A DNA stretch of 64,000 nucleotides from Temnopleurus reevesii (taxonomy: Eukaryota > Echinodermata > Echinoidea > Temnopleuroida > Temnopleuridae), in contig BQKZ01000279.1 in assembly GCA_036244855.1 (NCBI GenBank), forward strand, positions 59,918-123,917, in the 5' to 3' direction. The notes under the pieces were generated by a model, which ran no database searches, had not been told where the DNA came from, and worked only from the letters and a program-made list of their open reading frames with translations. The stretch's first letter is position 1; every line of letters begins with the position of its first letter. Of the stretch, positions 12,325 to 20,404 are shown piece by piece. The position numbers and the translations under genes are program-made.

Positions 12325-15300
12325 GTTTAAGCTTTTCATTGGTTTGTCAAGGTGTATACTTATATCCTTGAGACTGAGAGAAAGAGAGAGAAGAAATGTT
12401 GTTTACATGTACTTGTACAATCAGCTGTGCATTTGCTATGTCAATTCTATTAGTTTTGGAACTGACTTCTGATGATGTTGATTGTGTAAATGTTTCCATA
12501 TGATATGAAATGAAATATACTAGTACAAACACAGCTATTTGTTGATGAGATACTATATTTTCTGGTCATATTTACTTAAAAATCATAATTGTTTACCAGT
12601 TGAGTGCCTGTGTTTGCATGTTTGATCTCCTTGCCTAATGAGCTGATATAACTCACTGAATTGGAGGGAATAATTTTTGAATCAACAGCTATCTTTCATT
12701 CAAATAATGAAGCGTGAGTTCTGTGTACATGGTTAAACTATTAAATATATTAAGCTGTTATCACTCTGTGTTGGTTCATTCCTACACAGATTCCCCAAAT
12801 CAACATTACATAGCTTTGAGCCTATATTTGTCTGTTGCCCAGTGTAAATCTATTGCGTTTGATAAGTGCCAGTTAAGCTCTATACTCTAAAGCCAGTATT
12901 GTTTGAGATTATAGTACTGAGACTTCGAACATAAGATACAGTGTATGCCTCACAGCTACATGTATTCATGAGTAAAACATAAAAGTAACAATTTAATGCT
13001 CTATTTAGGCGTGTTTGTGAAAAATATGTGATGGAAATTATCCCTCTCTCTCTCCCTTCAATATATAAAATTTTGTTAAAGGAGAGTTCTGTACTCAGCA
13101 GCATCTCTCATTCTTTTGAAGCTTTTTCTCTGGGATTATCTGATTGGTCCGTCTGGATTATTTTTTTTCTGATTTGATCAAATCACTCTTCTAATTTGCC
13201 CCTGCTATGAGTTATGAAACAAGCATTATGCAAATTATGATATTCATTTCCATGATTTTCTATGAAACAGAGTTTCAAACACATGTGTCATTAAGATTGA
13301 ATGAAATTGAAGAAAAAAATATTTGTATGTAATTATTCATTTATCATGTTTTTATTCATCTTTAAATTTGTTATTCCCAAGTGAATAACAGAGAAGTGGA
13401 CATTTAATGATTTATATATACTATATTAATGGTGGAAAGGAGGCTGTATACATTATGTACATGTCTATACAGCCAGTTTTGTTTTTTTATAACTTTCACA
13501 CACCACTGAATATCCCCATAGATTGCAAATTGATGAATGAGTGAATATTTTATCTCTCTTTCATTTTTACTATAATGTTAATATGACACCTGGCATTTCA
13601 TTTTTAATTCCCATTGAATGCCCTTTAGAAATGATGATATCTTATCCCATTCACAATGATTAGGTTGTTTACTCAGGGTAATTCTATCTGGTAAAAGCTG
13701 ACAAACAGGGGGAAACCCTTTGCTCTAGTTTCTCCAGCATTTTCAATTTTTGATAAGGTTAGATATTGAGGCAAACGAGATAGGAATACATGATTTTTTT
13801 CTGATATGTATTAGTGTCAGCCACGTATCTTTAGCATTAACACAGGTTTTCAATTCTCACAGTTGAAAACGTGATGTCACTGCCATTTTCCCAAAAGCCA
13901 ATTAATACTTTTGTGCCAACAGCTGTTGTGTGCCGACAATTTGTGGTTGCGAGGAGTATTCACTACATGTGGGTGGAGAATATATTTCACAGCTTTTTCT
14001 CACCCTTCCCCTCTTCCTCTCTCCCTTTCTCTCTATGTATTTCTCTACTCTCCTTTTCTCCTCTCCTCTCCTCTTCTCCTTTCCTCTCCTCTACTTAACA
14101 TATCTCCCTCTTTCCTTCTCTACTTCACATTTCCACCTCTTTTTCATACGTCTTCTTTCGTTCATCTTCCTAGCCATCCCTCTTTCTATCTCCATGTATT
14201 TATGCATTATAAGAGCATTATATCATATTTAGTCACCCACATACAGTGTATTTATTCTCTTATTTTCTCTCATCATTAATAATCCCTTTATGTGTTGATG
14301 TTACTTTTAATGTTGTTTTATTGAAAAAATATTACCTGTATTGCATAAGAAAAATGAAAGTTAATTTGAATGTATTCCAGTTCCTGTTTTCCATGATTTT
14401 ACTCTTGTTTGGAGATACCATTTTCCTCTCCTAATTACATTTTCAATAATTTTCATCAGTAGATCTTTTCATTACACTCCCTTGATTGCCCTTTTTTGTC
14501 TGTGTAATGTATTCCATCCTGTACACCATGCCCTGTCATTTTCTTTTGATGTTATTCTCTCTCACCAGTTCATCATTCTCACACTTTCAATAATTTATAT
14601 CTTGATATCATTCAATCTCATCTTATCATCATTCCCTATGCATTGTCTTTTGATAGTCACTCTCGGTCTAAATTCATCCCCTACCATGATAGAAGGAAAA
14701 TGTCTGATTATATTGGGATAAGAGAAGATATCAAGCTCTTGGATATTAGAATAATTGGTAAACAGTGTTCCATCTTCACAGGTCAACCTCATTTCATTGT
14801 GTCAATAATAGAGATCTTGGGTGTTTGTTGTGATGATTTGAAATGCTCTCTCATAGATCTTCATCTTTATTCCAGGTTGATTGACGGCTTCACAAAATGA
14901 ACCGCGATGATGTGATAAAATGGGGCACCCGTTTTCTACCATTTGTTTTCATTCTTGAGATATATACAGATCTGATTCTATTTGTTTATAATTATTCTTG
15001 TGTGCATTTGATTTCATGATGTAACCAGAATCGAGAAAAGATGAAGTTGTATCATGAAAATGACAAGTTGTATTACGTGTATCTTTCTTCTCATTTGACC
15101 CACTTTATATCATTTGGAGCTTGAGAATGTATGCTCATATTTACCACTTTACAGTAGCAGTTACATTTCCGCAGCAAGACTAACTTCTTTCAACTTCTCT
15201 AAAAACAAATACATCTCAGATTTAAGTTTTAACAGAAAAACAGTTTCTTAACATTGGAGGTGTCCTACCTTCAATAATACTGCAACATTTGACAAGATTC

Positions 15301-18300
15301 ATTTTGTTGTAAACTTGCCATCTAAAGATTCCTTCTCAATTGAGATTGCAACCACTTTCATTCACCATTAGCATGCTACGTCACCATCGGCTGATGCAAA
15401 TACACCTGTTATCAAAAACACTATATTGAGCATGCGATTCGTTGAATTGAATCGGGAGGGGCTGATGGTTGATATTTATCATCACTATGTACAGACCATG
15501 TATTGATTTTTCTTGCAAATTACAATCTATAAAATCATTGACTTATATATTGTCAATAAAAATCTGTATTTTCTGCAATATTAAAAGAAGAGTCTACCCA
15601 AAAATAATGATTTTTAAAAGAAGCAGAAATTCTTTTTTAGCAGAGTGAAAAGAGTTTGAAGGAAAATGGACAAATAATTTAAAAAAATGTATGCATTCTT
15701 AAATATTGGAGAAAATTAGCAAATCAGTAAGCAAATCAGTAAACAAAATTCAGGCATGTTGCCAATTTGATGATTTCATGGGTGCACTACTAACCATAAT
15801 TTGTGTTTATATCTATGGTGTGAAATTCATCATTTTTACAGGGAAATGCAAAGATTGCATTGATGTCAGCATGCAAAGAGGGGATATACAATGTCTATCA
15901 TGAAGATATCGTGTAGTTAAGATTCAGGGGGAATCATAGTTTTGGGGAAAAAGTAACATTTCATAACATTAATATGGTCAGTTGTGCACCTGTGACGTCA
16001 TCAGATGCCATTTTGTCTAAATATTAAAATATTCATAACTCTCTTATAAGTTGTCTGATTCTTCTCAAACTCTTTTTTTGTTCTGTTCATCTAGTTTTTA
16101 TGCTCCTGTGGAAGAATTATTATTTTGGGGTAGACTCTTCTTTTAAGCACTGAAGAAAAAAAATTTCAACTGAAATGTTCCCACAACAAAACAATAATTG
16201 TTTAAAATGTAATATTGATTATTCCAAATTATTATGTTTCTTGTCAGGCCCAGCTTGATATTACCCGTGATGAGCGTGACAAGGCATTGGTAGCAGCAAA
16301 GAAATACAAGGATGAAGTGGATTCAATCAAGATGTACTACAGGTAATTTCAATATCACATTGAAAGATTTTATATTTGTATTGTAGGCCTTTAATTTGGT
16401 CCTGAGGGCAAGGCACATTTTTTTTAAGGAAACATTTGTATATTGCAGAATGAACAGCTAAATGAGGTTGGCATGGAAGCCACTGAGTAGTGCATCCAAG
16501 ACATGGCCCTAGACGGCAAAAGTCTTGAATTACTTTATGCCATGGTACAGTCTAAACTCATTAGTCTCGGGTCCCAACGACCTTGTTGGGACCAGAATCC
16601 TTGTTATATCAGGGTGAAAATATAATAGAATACAAAGAGAATGGACCAAGAAACTTACCTTATTGTAACGAAAGCTTGTTATATCAGTACTCTTTATAAT
16701 GAGGCTTGACTGTATTGGCAAAAAAATCAGAAGAGTGGATATAATGTTTAGCTATCTATAGACAAATTATTTAATTGGATTTATCATTTTAGCATGCATT
16801 TGTTTAAAGGATTTTAATTGATGACAAGATAAATAAATGATCACATAATCCAAAACAAATGAAGAAGGCCGGATGTGATTAAAGAAGAAAAATGTCACCT
16901 CTCAAAGTTACAGCATATGTTTCTATTTTCTGCCATTAATGTAATAGACTATTGTCCTGCAGTTTACTACAACATTTCCTTATTCTTCATTCCTAAAACT
17001 CAGCCTTCACAAGTCACTGTCTCAAGAAGCAAATCTAAGGGACCAGTTCAACAACACCCTTGGAAGCATAGAGGAGCAGGTGAAGACAAGGGATGAGGTA
17101 CTGGCCAAGACACAGCAGAATAATAGTCAGCTTGCTCAGCAGGTCAGGACAGCTAATGATGAAAGAAACAAGATGGTGGCACAGCTACAGAGATCAGAAC
17201 AGGAGAATCAACACCTCAAGAACAAAACACAACAGTGAGTAAAATTTTGATTTATGTTTTGATCCATCTTCCTTCTTAATTTGGATATTCTTTTTACACA
17301 AAGATAGTTGATTATTTCAACTTATCATGATGCCTGTTAATGGGATTGATACCTATCCAAGTTTGCTATTTGTTTTCACATCATCTCTGAGATGCGCTGC
17401 CAATAAGCGTGGATGAGGCAAGAATTATTTCTATTGTTATCTACACAACCCAAAAAATCATTCTATTGATAGTTATAACATATTTTCAGAATTAAATTTT
17501 GTTAGATGCTACACATCAGCAAGTGTAATTCTCTTTATGTTTGAGGCGATAACCTGAAATGGCAGCTTAAATGTTTATGAAAATCATGGTGAAATACATA
17601 TTGTGGGTTTAATTTGTGAATGGGGGTCATTACTTTGAATTCCATAATTTGAATAAAAGGCAGTGCAATTCTTATTATGAACGTTACATCAGTCGACCTA
17701 AAGCCAGGGTAATAATGCTGCAATTGTAGAGCGCTTAGGGAATTCTCATGAATTGATAAGCGCTATATACAAGCTGTTCAATATTATTATTATTATCATT
17801 AATTTTTTCTATTACTCTCTTCATGTCTTACTGTTGGTCATTTTCTCTCCTTCTTATATTCCCTTGACCAATTTCTCTGAATGTTTAGAATCTTGCTTTC
17901 CATCGTACTATGTATGCGTTTTTATGAATCAAATACGGCTTTTATTTTGTCTATTCTTTATTCGAAGGTGTAGGAAGGTTGCTGAAGGTGCAATCAAGAC
18001 ACAGTGATGACTCCCCTTGCATTCATATTCATATCCCACTAATCTCTCATTCTCTTTTCCATCTGTCCTTCTGTGATATTGTGCATCCATTCTAGTGAGA
18101 TGTGTCTGCTATTTGTATCTCCTTCATCCTTCATCCTGGTTTTAGCGTCTTGTATATGTTCCCTGGAAGAAGGATGCTAAAGTTACAGTCCGATGACCTC
18201 ATTTGCATTCAAATATATTTTTCATTAGTCTCTTAGAATTTGCTTTCTTTGTTATTTACATTTTACCCTTTACTGTTATATGTATATTATGTTGAAATAT

Positions 18301-18404
18301 TTAACATTGTACGTCTTTGTTTCATTCCTCTTTTATCCAGATTGGAACGTCTTGTAGGAGTTCTCAGGAAGAAGGTCGCTGAAGGTACCGTCAAGACAGT
18401 CTGA
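903..18404 (+). CDS. mipol1: mipol1, mirror-image polydactyly 1 homologue (8 visible coding exons, 5' end missing)
   Basis: Exons at 903-1612, 1971-2076, 4679-4863, 6334-6504, 7423-7509, 16248-16342, 17004-17234 and 18341-18404 splice with consistent phases (0,1,0,0,0,2,2) and GT-AG borders to about 548 residues ending in a stop. From the second exon on, the product follows vertebrate MIPOL1 through its whole coiled-coil region: LIEEIYTAQREHDEAIMSRL, a block around AIIGRISKTKG, YYSLHKSLSQE at an exon junction, and the C-terminal block LERLVGVLRKKV. The human protein is about 440 residues; the excess here is a long disordered N-terminal part. MIPOL1 is a predicted coiled-coil protein with no known enzymatic activity; its gene was named from a human limb-malformation breakpoint. 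No in-frame start was accepted, because the upstream open frame (from 800) looks like intron translated through a splice acceptor. The identification is recognised by family similarity, not by a database search. Confidence 0.93.
1613..1970 (+). other. mipol1 intron a
   Basis: Short AT-rich intron between GTAAGT at 1613 and a pyrimidine-rich TTATTACTAG acceptor ending at 1970. No repeat or gene was seen in it. Confidence 0.85.
1971..2076 (+). CDS. mipol1: mipol1 exon b: start of coiled coil
   Basis: The exon encodes 35 residues plus one base, beginning LSNKCSEAKLEIESLKMQL. Donor is GTATGT at 2077. The Leu/Ile spacing fits heptads, and the position matches the KLKFKLELQEKETEAKIAEK region of the vertebrate protein by pattern of charge and length. 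Confidence 0.88.
2299..3633. mobile_element. Harbinger-like non-autonomous DNA transposon (interrupted by 2411-3179)
   Basis: Terminal inverted repeats begin AGGCCACCGCACACT at 2299 and end AGTGTGCGGTGGCCT at 3633, extending imperfectly through the TTTTAGTC block. The flanks are TAA at 2296-2298 and TAA at 3634-3636, a 3-bp target duplication of the TWA type known for PIF/Harbinger elements. No transposase frame is present. The element lies in mipol1 intron b. Its body is split by a second element with TTAA ends, so it inserted first. Confidence 0.75.
2411..3179. mobile_element. piggyBac-like MITE nested in the Harbinger-like element
   Basis: The sequence is flanked by TTAA at 2407-2410 and TTAA at 3180-3183. 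Its ends are CCCTAACTTACCTGGG and the inverse CCCAGGTAAGTTAGGG. TTAA duplication and ends beginning CCC are piggyBac hallmarks. Just inside both ends sits a G-run, CCATTATGG, C-run palindrome (about 2450-2476 and 3140-3166). There is no transposase, so it must have been moved by another copy's enzyme. Confidence 0.8.
4213..4342. repeat. 65-bp tandem duplication (two units)
   Basis: Two head-to-tail units (4213-4277, 4278-4342) starting GGTGATAAGTTCTAACATTT differ at only two bases that I can see, which points to a recent local duplication in the intron. Confidence 0.95.
4679..4863 (+). CDS. mipol1: mipol1 exon c: conserved LIEEIYTAQREHDEAIMSRL block
   Basis: This exon carries the most recognisable MIPOL1 block (vertebrate version LVEEVYFAQKERDEAVMSRL) followed by QLANNERDDAIARL, then an acidic low-complexity stretch rich in Asp, Asn and Ser. 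It enters in phase 1 (GCT split over the junction) and leaves in phase 0 at GTGAGT (4864). Confidence 0.95.
4864..6333 (+). other. mipol1 intron c
   Basis: Contains the long inverted-repeat element at 5353-5961. The remainder is AT-rich with no other feature. Acceptor is CTACTTGCAG at 6333. Confidence 0.8.
5353..5961. mobile_element. long inverted-repeat MITE with TTAA ends
   Basis: The left part TTAAAGTGGAATGAAACCCT is mirrored by AGGGTTTCGTTCTTCTTTAA at the right end. Much of the interior also folds back: TGAAAATTTGAGC against GCTCAAATTTTCA, and CTCTCCATTTATTTTGTAC against GTACAGAATGAATGGAGAG. This is an approximately 609-bp imperfect palindrome. No coding capacity is seen. TTAA may be target duplication or part of the repeat. 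Confidence 0.8.
6334..6504 (+). CDS. mipol1: mipol1 exon d: conserved SLNNLL...AIIGRI...ITSEEM block
   Basis: 57 codons, phase 0 at both ends, donor GTAAAA at 6505. The block AIIGRISKTKGRRDEITSEEM aligns residue by residue in character with the vertebrate AIIVDRIYKTKECKMRITAEEM block, the best evidence of orthology with exon c. Confidence 0.94.
6505..7422 (+). other. mipol1 intron d
   Basis: AT-rich intron with a poly-T run near 6779-6792. No gene or clear mobile element was seen. A possible retroelement-like tail (AATAAAGCTAAAGTTGAATT, about 7200) is too short to assign. Confidence 0.7.
7423..7509 (+). CDS. mipol1: mipol1 exon e: CKKLEREVIELRR coiled coil
   Basis: 29 codons, phase 0 both sides, donor GTGAGT at 7510. 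CKKLEREVIELRR matches the CKRLEQELHHVKE segment of vertebrate MIPOL1 in order and spacing. Confidence 0.92.
8008..8520. mobile_element. 513-bp TIR element (AAAGCCCA...TGGGCTTT)
   Basis: The left end AAAGCCCAAGTGCAGTTTTG is mirrored by CAAAACTATACATGGGCTTT at the right end (about 25 bp of imperfect repeat, including TTTACC). No open frame. No clear target-site duplication, so the superfamily is left open. Confidence 0.75.
9000..9160 (-). mobile_element. SINE-like fragment, same family as 11475-11767
   Basis: Read on the minus strand it contains GGGTTTGTATTCAAGCC (B-box-like), then AAATTTCCTACAGCAGGAAA, CCACATTGTG and GCGAGAGGTGAATGG. These line up in order with the B-box region, ATTTCCTTTAGCAAGGAA, CCACATTGTC and CAGGTGAGGTAAACGG of the plus-strand copy. 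The tail is missing or eroded. Confidence 0.5.
10450..10606. mobile_element. ~157-bp MITE with GGGGGTGTT ends
   Basis: The left end GGGGGTGTTCTTCGAAAT is mirrored by ATTTTGAGCAACACCCCC at the right. TTTGCAA strings near each end extend the palindrome, and TA lies on both sides, as expected for a mariner-type insertion. No coding content. Confidence 0.65.
10795..11036. repeat. degenerate ~25-bp minisatellite
   Basis: About nine units with the approximate consensus GAATCGATAAAGGAATTTG plus AAACGA, diverged between units (some have TTTGTAACGAGAATCA). It explains the short minus-strand open frame here. Confidence 0.85.
11475..11767 (+). mobile_element. tRNA-derived SINE with (ATT)n tail
   Basis: The head has an A-box-like ACATGGCTCTC and a B-box-like GTCACACTTTGAGCCCC. 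The body has TTTCCTTTAGCAAGGAATTC, CCACATTGT and CCCAGGTGAGGTAAACGGGT. The 3' part GCCAGGGTAATAAT...CTCTATAAATTGCATG runs into an ATT-rich tail. The order and tail are those of SINEs widespread in marine invertebrates. Its tail has been interrupted by the element at 11768-12276. Confidence 0.75.
11768..12276. mobile_element. 509-bp TIR element inserted in the SINE tail
   Basis: Ends TATCTGCGGAATAAGG and the inverse CCTTTTTCCGCAGATA. ATT-repeat sequence flanks both sides (the SINE tail continues as (ATT)n at 12280-12322), which dates this insertion after the SINE. Several internal copies of CTGCGGAA-type sequence occur. No convincing open frame; the 111-codon minus-strand frame is not recognisable. 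Confidence 0.75.
13990..14180. repeat. CT-rich low-complexity tract
   Basis: Plus-strand sequence is almost all C and T (CCTCTCC, TTTCTC strings). The overlapping frames of Ser, Leu, Phe and Pro reflect composition, not coding. Confidence 0.85.
15581..16146. mobile_element. 566-bp inverted-repeat MITE with TTAA ends
   Basis: The left end TTAAAAGAAGAGTCTACCC is mirrored by GGGTAGACTCTTCTTTTAA at the right (19 of 19), with AAAATAATGATT against AATTATTATTTT continuing inward. The interior has ACCTGTGACGTCATCAGATG and GCCATTTTGT, also seen in reverse near position 60-82. No open frame of note. Confidence 0.85.
16248..16342 (+). CDS. mipol1: mipol1 exon f: AQLDITRDERDKAL coiled coil
   Basis: 31 codons plus AG, ending DSIKMYY. 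The serine codon is split AG|C with the next exon. Acceptor TTCTTGTCAG, donor GTAATT. It matches the vertebrate KLLSMQQARETAVQQYKKL...LRVYY segment. Confidence 0.93.
16343..17003 (+). other. mipol1 intron f
   Basis: Holds the short TIR element at 16548-16712. The acceptor is the AG at 17002-17003. The open frame at 16875-17096 runs through the acceptor in another frame and is not real. Confidence 0.8.
16548..16712. mobile_element. pogo/Tigger-like MITE, 165 bp
   Basis: The TIRs CAGTCTAAACTCATTA and, inverted, CAGTCAAGCCTCATTA are flanked by TA at 16546-16547 and 16713-16714. The interior carries CTTGTTATATCAG-type strings, as in pogo/Tigger derivatives whose ends read CAGTC...CCTCGTTATAAC. 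Confidence 0.75.
17004..17234 (+). CDS. mipol1: mipol1 exon g: LHKSLSQE block and long coiled coil
   Basis: Completes the serine codon and reads LHKSLSQEANLRDQFNNTLG, nearly identical to the vertebrate LHKSLSQEENLKDQFNYTLS. A Gln-rich coiled coil with QLAQQVRTANDERNKMVAQL follows. It ends in CA, phase 2, at donor GTGAGT (17235), so that the next exon supplies the third base of a Gln codon. Confidence 0.96.
17701..17800 (+). mobile_element. 3' fragment of SINE with (ATT)n tail
   Basis: GCCAGGGTAATAAT, then GAGCGCTTAGGG...TAAGCGCTATATACAAGC, then ATTATTATTATTAT. It shares GCCAGGGTAATAAT and the tail layout with the fuller copy at 11475-11767. Confidence 0.65.
17968..18007 (+). CDS. mipol1: candidate alternative terminal exon of mipol1 (diverged tandem copy)
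   Basis: After a pyrimidine-rich stretch and AG (17966-17967), the bases G TGT AGG AAG ... CAG TGA complete the phase-2 Gln codon of exon g and read CRKVAEGAIKTQ then stop. The true last exon ends LRKKVAEGTVKTV then stop. Nucleotide similarity is obvious across GAAGGTNGCTGAAGGT and TCAAGACA, and continues past the stop. If spliced it would shorten the conserved LERLVGVL segment. Use is unproven; it may be a relic. Confidence 0.45.
18145..18196 (+). pseudogene. degenerate second copy of the mipol1 terminal exon
   Basis: CGT CTT GTA TAT GTT ... GGAAGAAGG ... ACAGTC CGA TGA reads RLVYVPWKKDAKVTVR then stop, clearly related to RLVGVLRKKVAEGTVKTV. The base corresponding to the acceptor AG in the true exon is TG here (CCTGGTTTT against CCAGATTGG). 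The nearest AG (18143-18144) does not fit the upstream phase, so the exon looks dead. Confidence 0.6.
18341..18404 (+). CDS. mipol1: mipol1 terminal exon: LERLVGVLRKKVAEGTVKTV, stop
   Basis: One base completes Gln, then 20 codons and TGA at 18402-18404. The segment matches the vertebrate C-terminus LERLVDVLRKKVGTGTMRTVI, the most conserved end of the family. Confidence 0.95.
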
Positions 18405-18518
18405 TCGCCTGCTTCGTCATCTGAAAATATAGAAAAGAGAGGTAGATTAATAGAACAATTAAGTAATTCCCCCTTTTCAGAGTAGCTATTACTTTGTATG
18501 AAGGAGTATTCATCATTA

Positions 18519-18689
18519 CTGTGGAACTTTGTTTTAACGAATTCAGATATAATGGAATTTCTGATATAACAAGGTAGATTTTAGGGTCCAAGCTCTTCTT
18601 ATTCTTTTGTTTTTGTACTCTGATATAATAGGATTCCTGATATAACAGCATCAATGTCCCAAGGGCCTTATTGTAATGAGATTTTATTG
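18519..18689. mobile_element. second pogo/Tigger-like MITE, 171 bp
   Basis: TA flanks at 18517-18518 and 18690-18691. Ends CTGTGGAACTTTGTTTTAAC and, inverted, CAATAAAATCTCATTACAAT. Inside are two GATATAATGGAATTTC / GATATAATAGGATTCC strings. It resembles 16548-16712 in length, ends and GATATAAC content, but is more diverged. Confidence 0.55.
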
Positions 18690-20207
18690 TATTTTATCTC
18701 AACTTTCTGGCAATCTTGTATGTAATTAGTGATTTGAGCCAACATAGAATGTAAAATTCCCGACTGTGGTTGATTGCATTCCATGGGCCCAACTATGGGG
18801 TAGGTTAAATGTAAGAGTATCGACTAACACTTTCATTGGATCATTTTTATGTGAATAGGCTAGATCAAACACAATGATACTTTAATTTAGTTTAAATCAT
18901 GGTACCAGGTTTAAACAAAATTATTTGGAACCATGGATTGAACTAAACCACCGTTAAGAATTCCAGCCTGTATATTGTCATGAATGTGCCCCCATTTCAA
19001 AAGCATATGTATAATTTTTATGGAATGTGAACAAAATATTTGCGCTAACGGTTGAAAATGTTATACATGGATTGCAGAAATTGATTTTTTAAGGGGGGTC
19101 CAGTGTACATGTACATTTTTTTTCAGAGATTTATGTATTCAGCATCTTCATTAATTTGTATATATTGGTCCTTTATATCTATGTTTTATATAGAAGCAGG
19201 GAATACACATTTTTAATGTCAAAATGTTTGTTTTTAAAGGGAATTCTGTTTGTGGAGTTTACATAGTCTATTTATATTCTATCAGTATTCAGTCTATTCA
19301 TGACTTTGCTACGCTATCTGTAAATCACCTTGATGACTTGATTTAAATGTACATATACGTGTGTGTGACTTGCAAATTATATTTCAGTAGTGATCATTCT
19401 GTAGATATATCATATTCTATAAAATCAATGGGAACAACATGCACAGAGGATGGATTTGAAATCAGAATCATGACTTGCAATTTTATGTTGATGAAAAGAA
19501 AAGTACTGTTTGTGAATAATTGAAGATGTATAAATTATTTAGTCCCAAATCAGAATTTACATCCATGGTTTTAAAAGTTGTGATTTTTTGCATGCAATAA
19601 GTTTTTTAGATAATCAAAGTTACAGGTTGGTACTGTCCAACTTCTATAACTAACCAATAATGAATGATATAATGTGAAGAATAGACGGTTTTATAGTAAT
19701 TCATATACATAACATAGACATTCTTTAATTACAGGAATGAACAAGCAAATCTGCCAACAAAGTATTTTAAAGTTATTTTTCATTTTCTGTTGGTTCATAT
19801 TCAATGTTTTATCAAAATGCTCTGTCAGCATACTCATTTTCTAGAAGACTCGTTTATTTGGTATGCTTCAGGTTTATTTTCCCCCTTAGGATTAATGAAT
19901 TATCAATCGCTGAACCAAGGTGTGAAATGAATATAAAAATCAATTTCCAATTTCCAAACTTACAACATCATTTGATTGATTTCATGTACTTGATGCAAAA
20001 TGTTACTAACACAAGTTAGAGTATCTCTGCATGATAACATATAAATCTTTTGCTTGCCAAATTTTTTATACCAGGAGACAACATGCTGCCGGATTTTGTT
20101 AAATTTGACTGAATATAGGTTTAATTATCATTCGATTATAATTTTATTGGTATTTGTATTAATACAGGACTTTCATTCCAAAACCATTTAATCTTTTCGT
20201 GAATTTC

Positions 20208-20245
20208 ATAATAATTCCATAATAATTCCATAATAATTCCATCAT
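20208..20245. repeat. 11-bp tandem repeat (CATAATAATTC)n
   Basis: Three and a half perfect units of CATAATAATTC. Confidence 0.95.
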
Positions 20246-20404
20246 TAGGCCAGTATACAGGTAATGTCAGTGTGAAAATATTCTGAAATCAAAGTTTATT
20301 CATTTGTCCTGGAAAGCTAGTCTATTTTATTACCATCTAGCAACCAAAGTTCTCATTGTATGGACTGTATTTGTCCAGGATGAAAATGAAATATCTTCAA
20401 TAAA

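Larger units (their letters stand above)
7510..16247 (+). other. mipol1 intron e (8.7 kb), repeat-rich
   Basis: The largest intron. It contains the TIR element at 8008-8520, SINE-like sequence on the minus strand at 9000-9160, a MITE at 10450-10606, a minisatellite at 10795-11036, the SINE and its nested element at 11475-12322, a pyrimidine-rich tract at 13990-14180, and the inverted-repeat element at 15581-16146. No additional exon was found. Conserved non-coding elements are known in introns of neighbouring genes in other deuterostomes, but none can be recognised here without alignment. Confidence 0.75.
17235..18340 (+). other. mipol1 intron g
   Basis: Besides two terminal-exon-like copies (17968-18007 and 18145-18196) it holds a SINE 3' fragment at 17701-17800. 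The final acceptor is CTTTTATCCAG at 18340. Confidence 0.8.
18405..20404 (+). other. probable mipol1 3' UTR and flank
   Basis: AT-rich, no open frame of note. It contains a pogo-like MITE at 18519-18689 and an 11-bp tandem repeat at 20208-20245. The first AATAAA I see after the stop is at 20399-20404; whether it is the used poly(A) signal is unknown. Confidence 0.4.
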
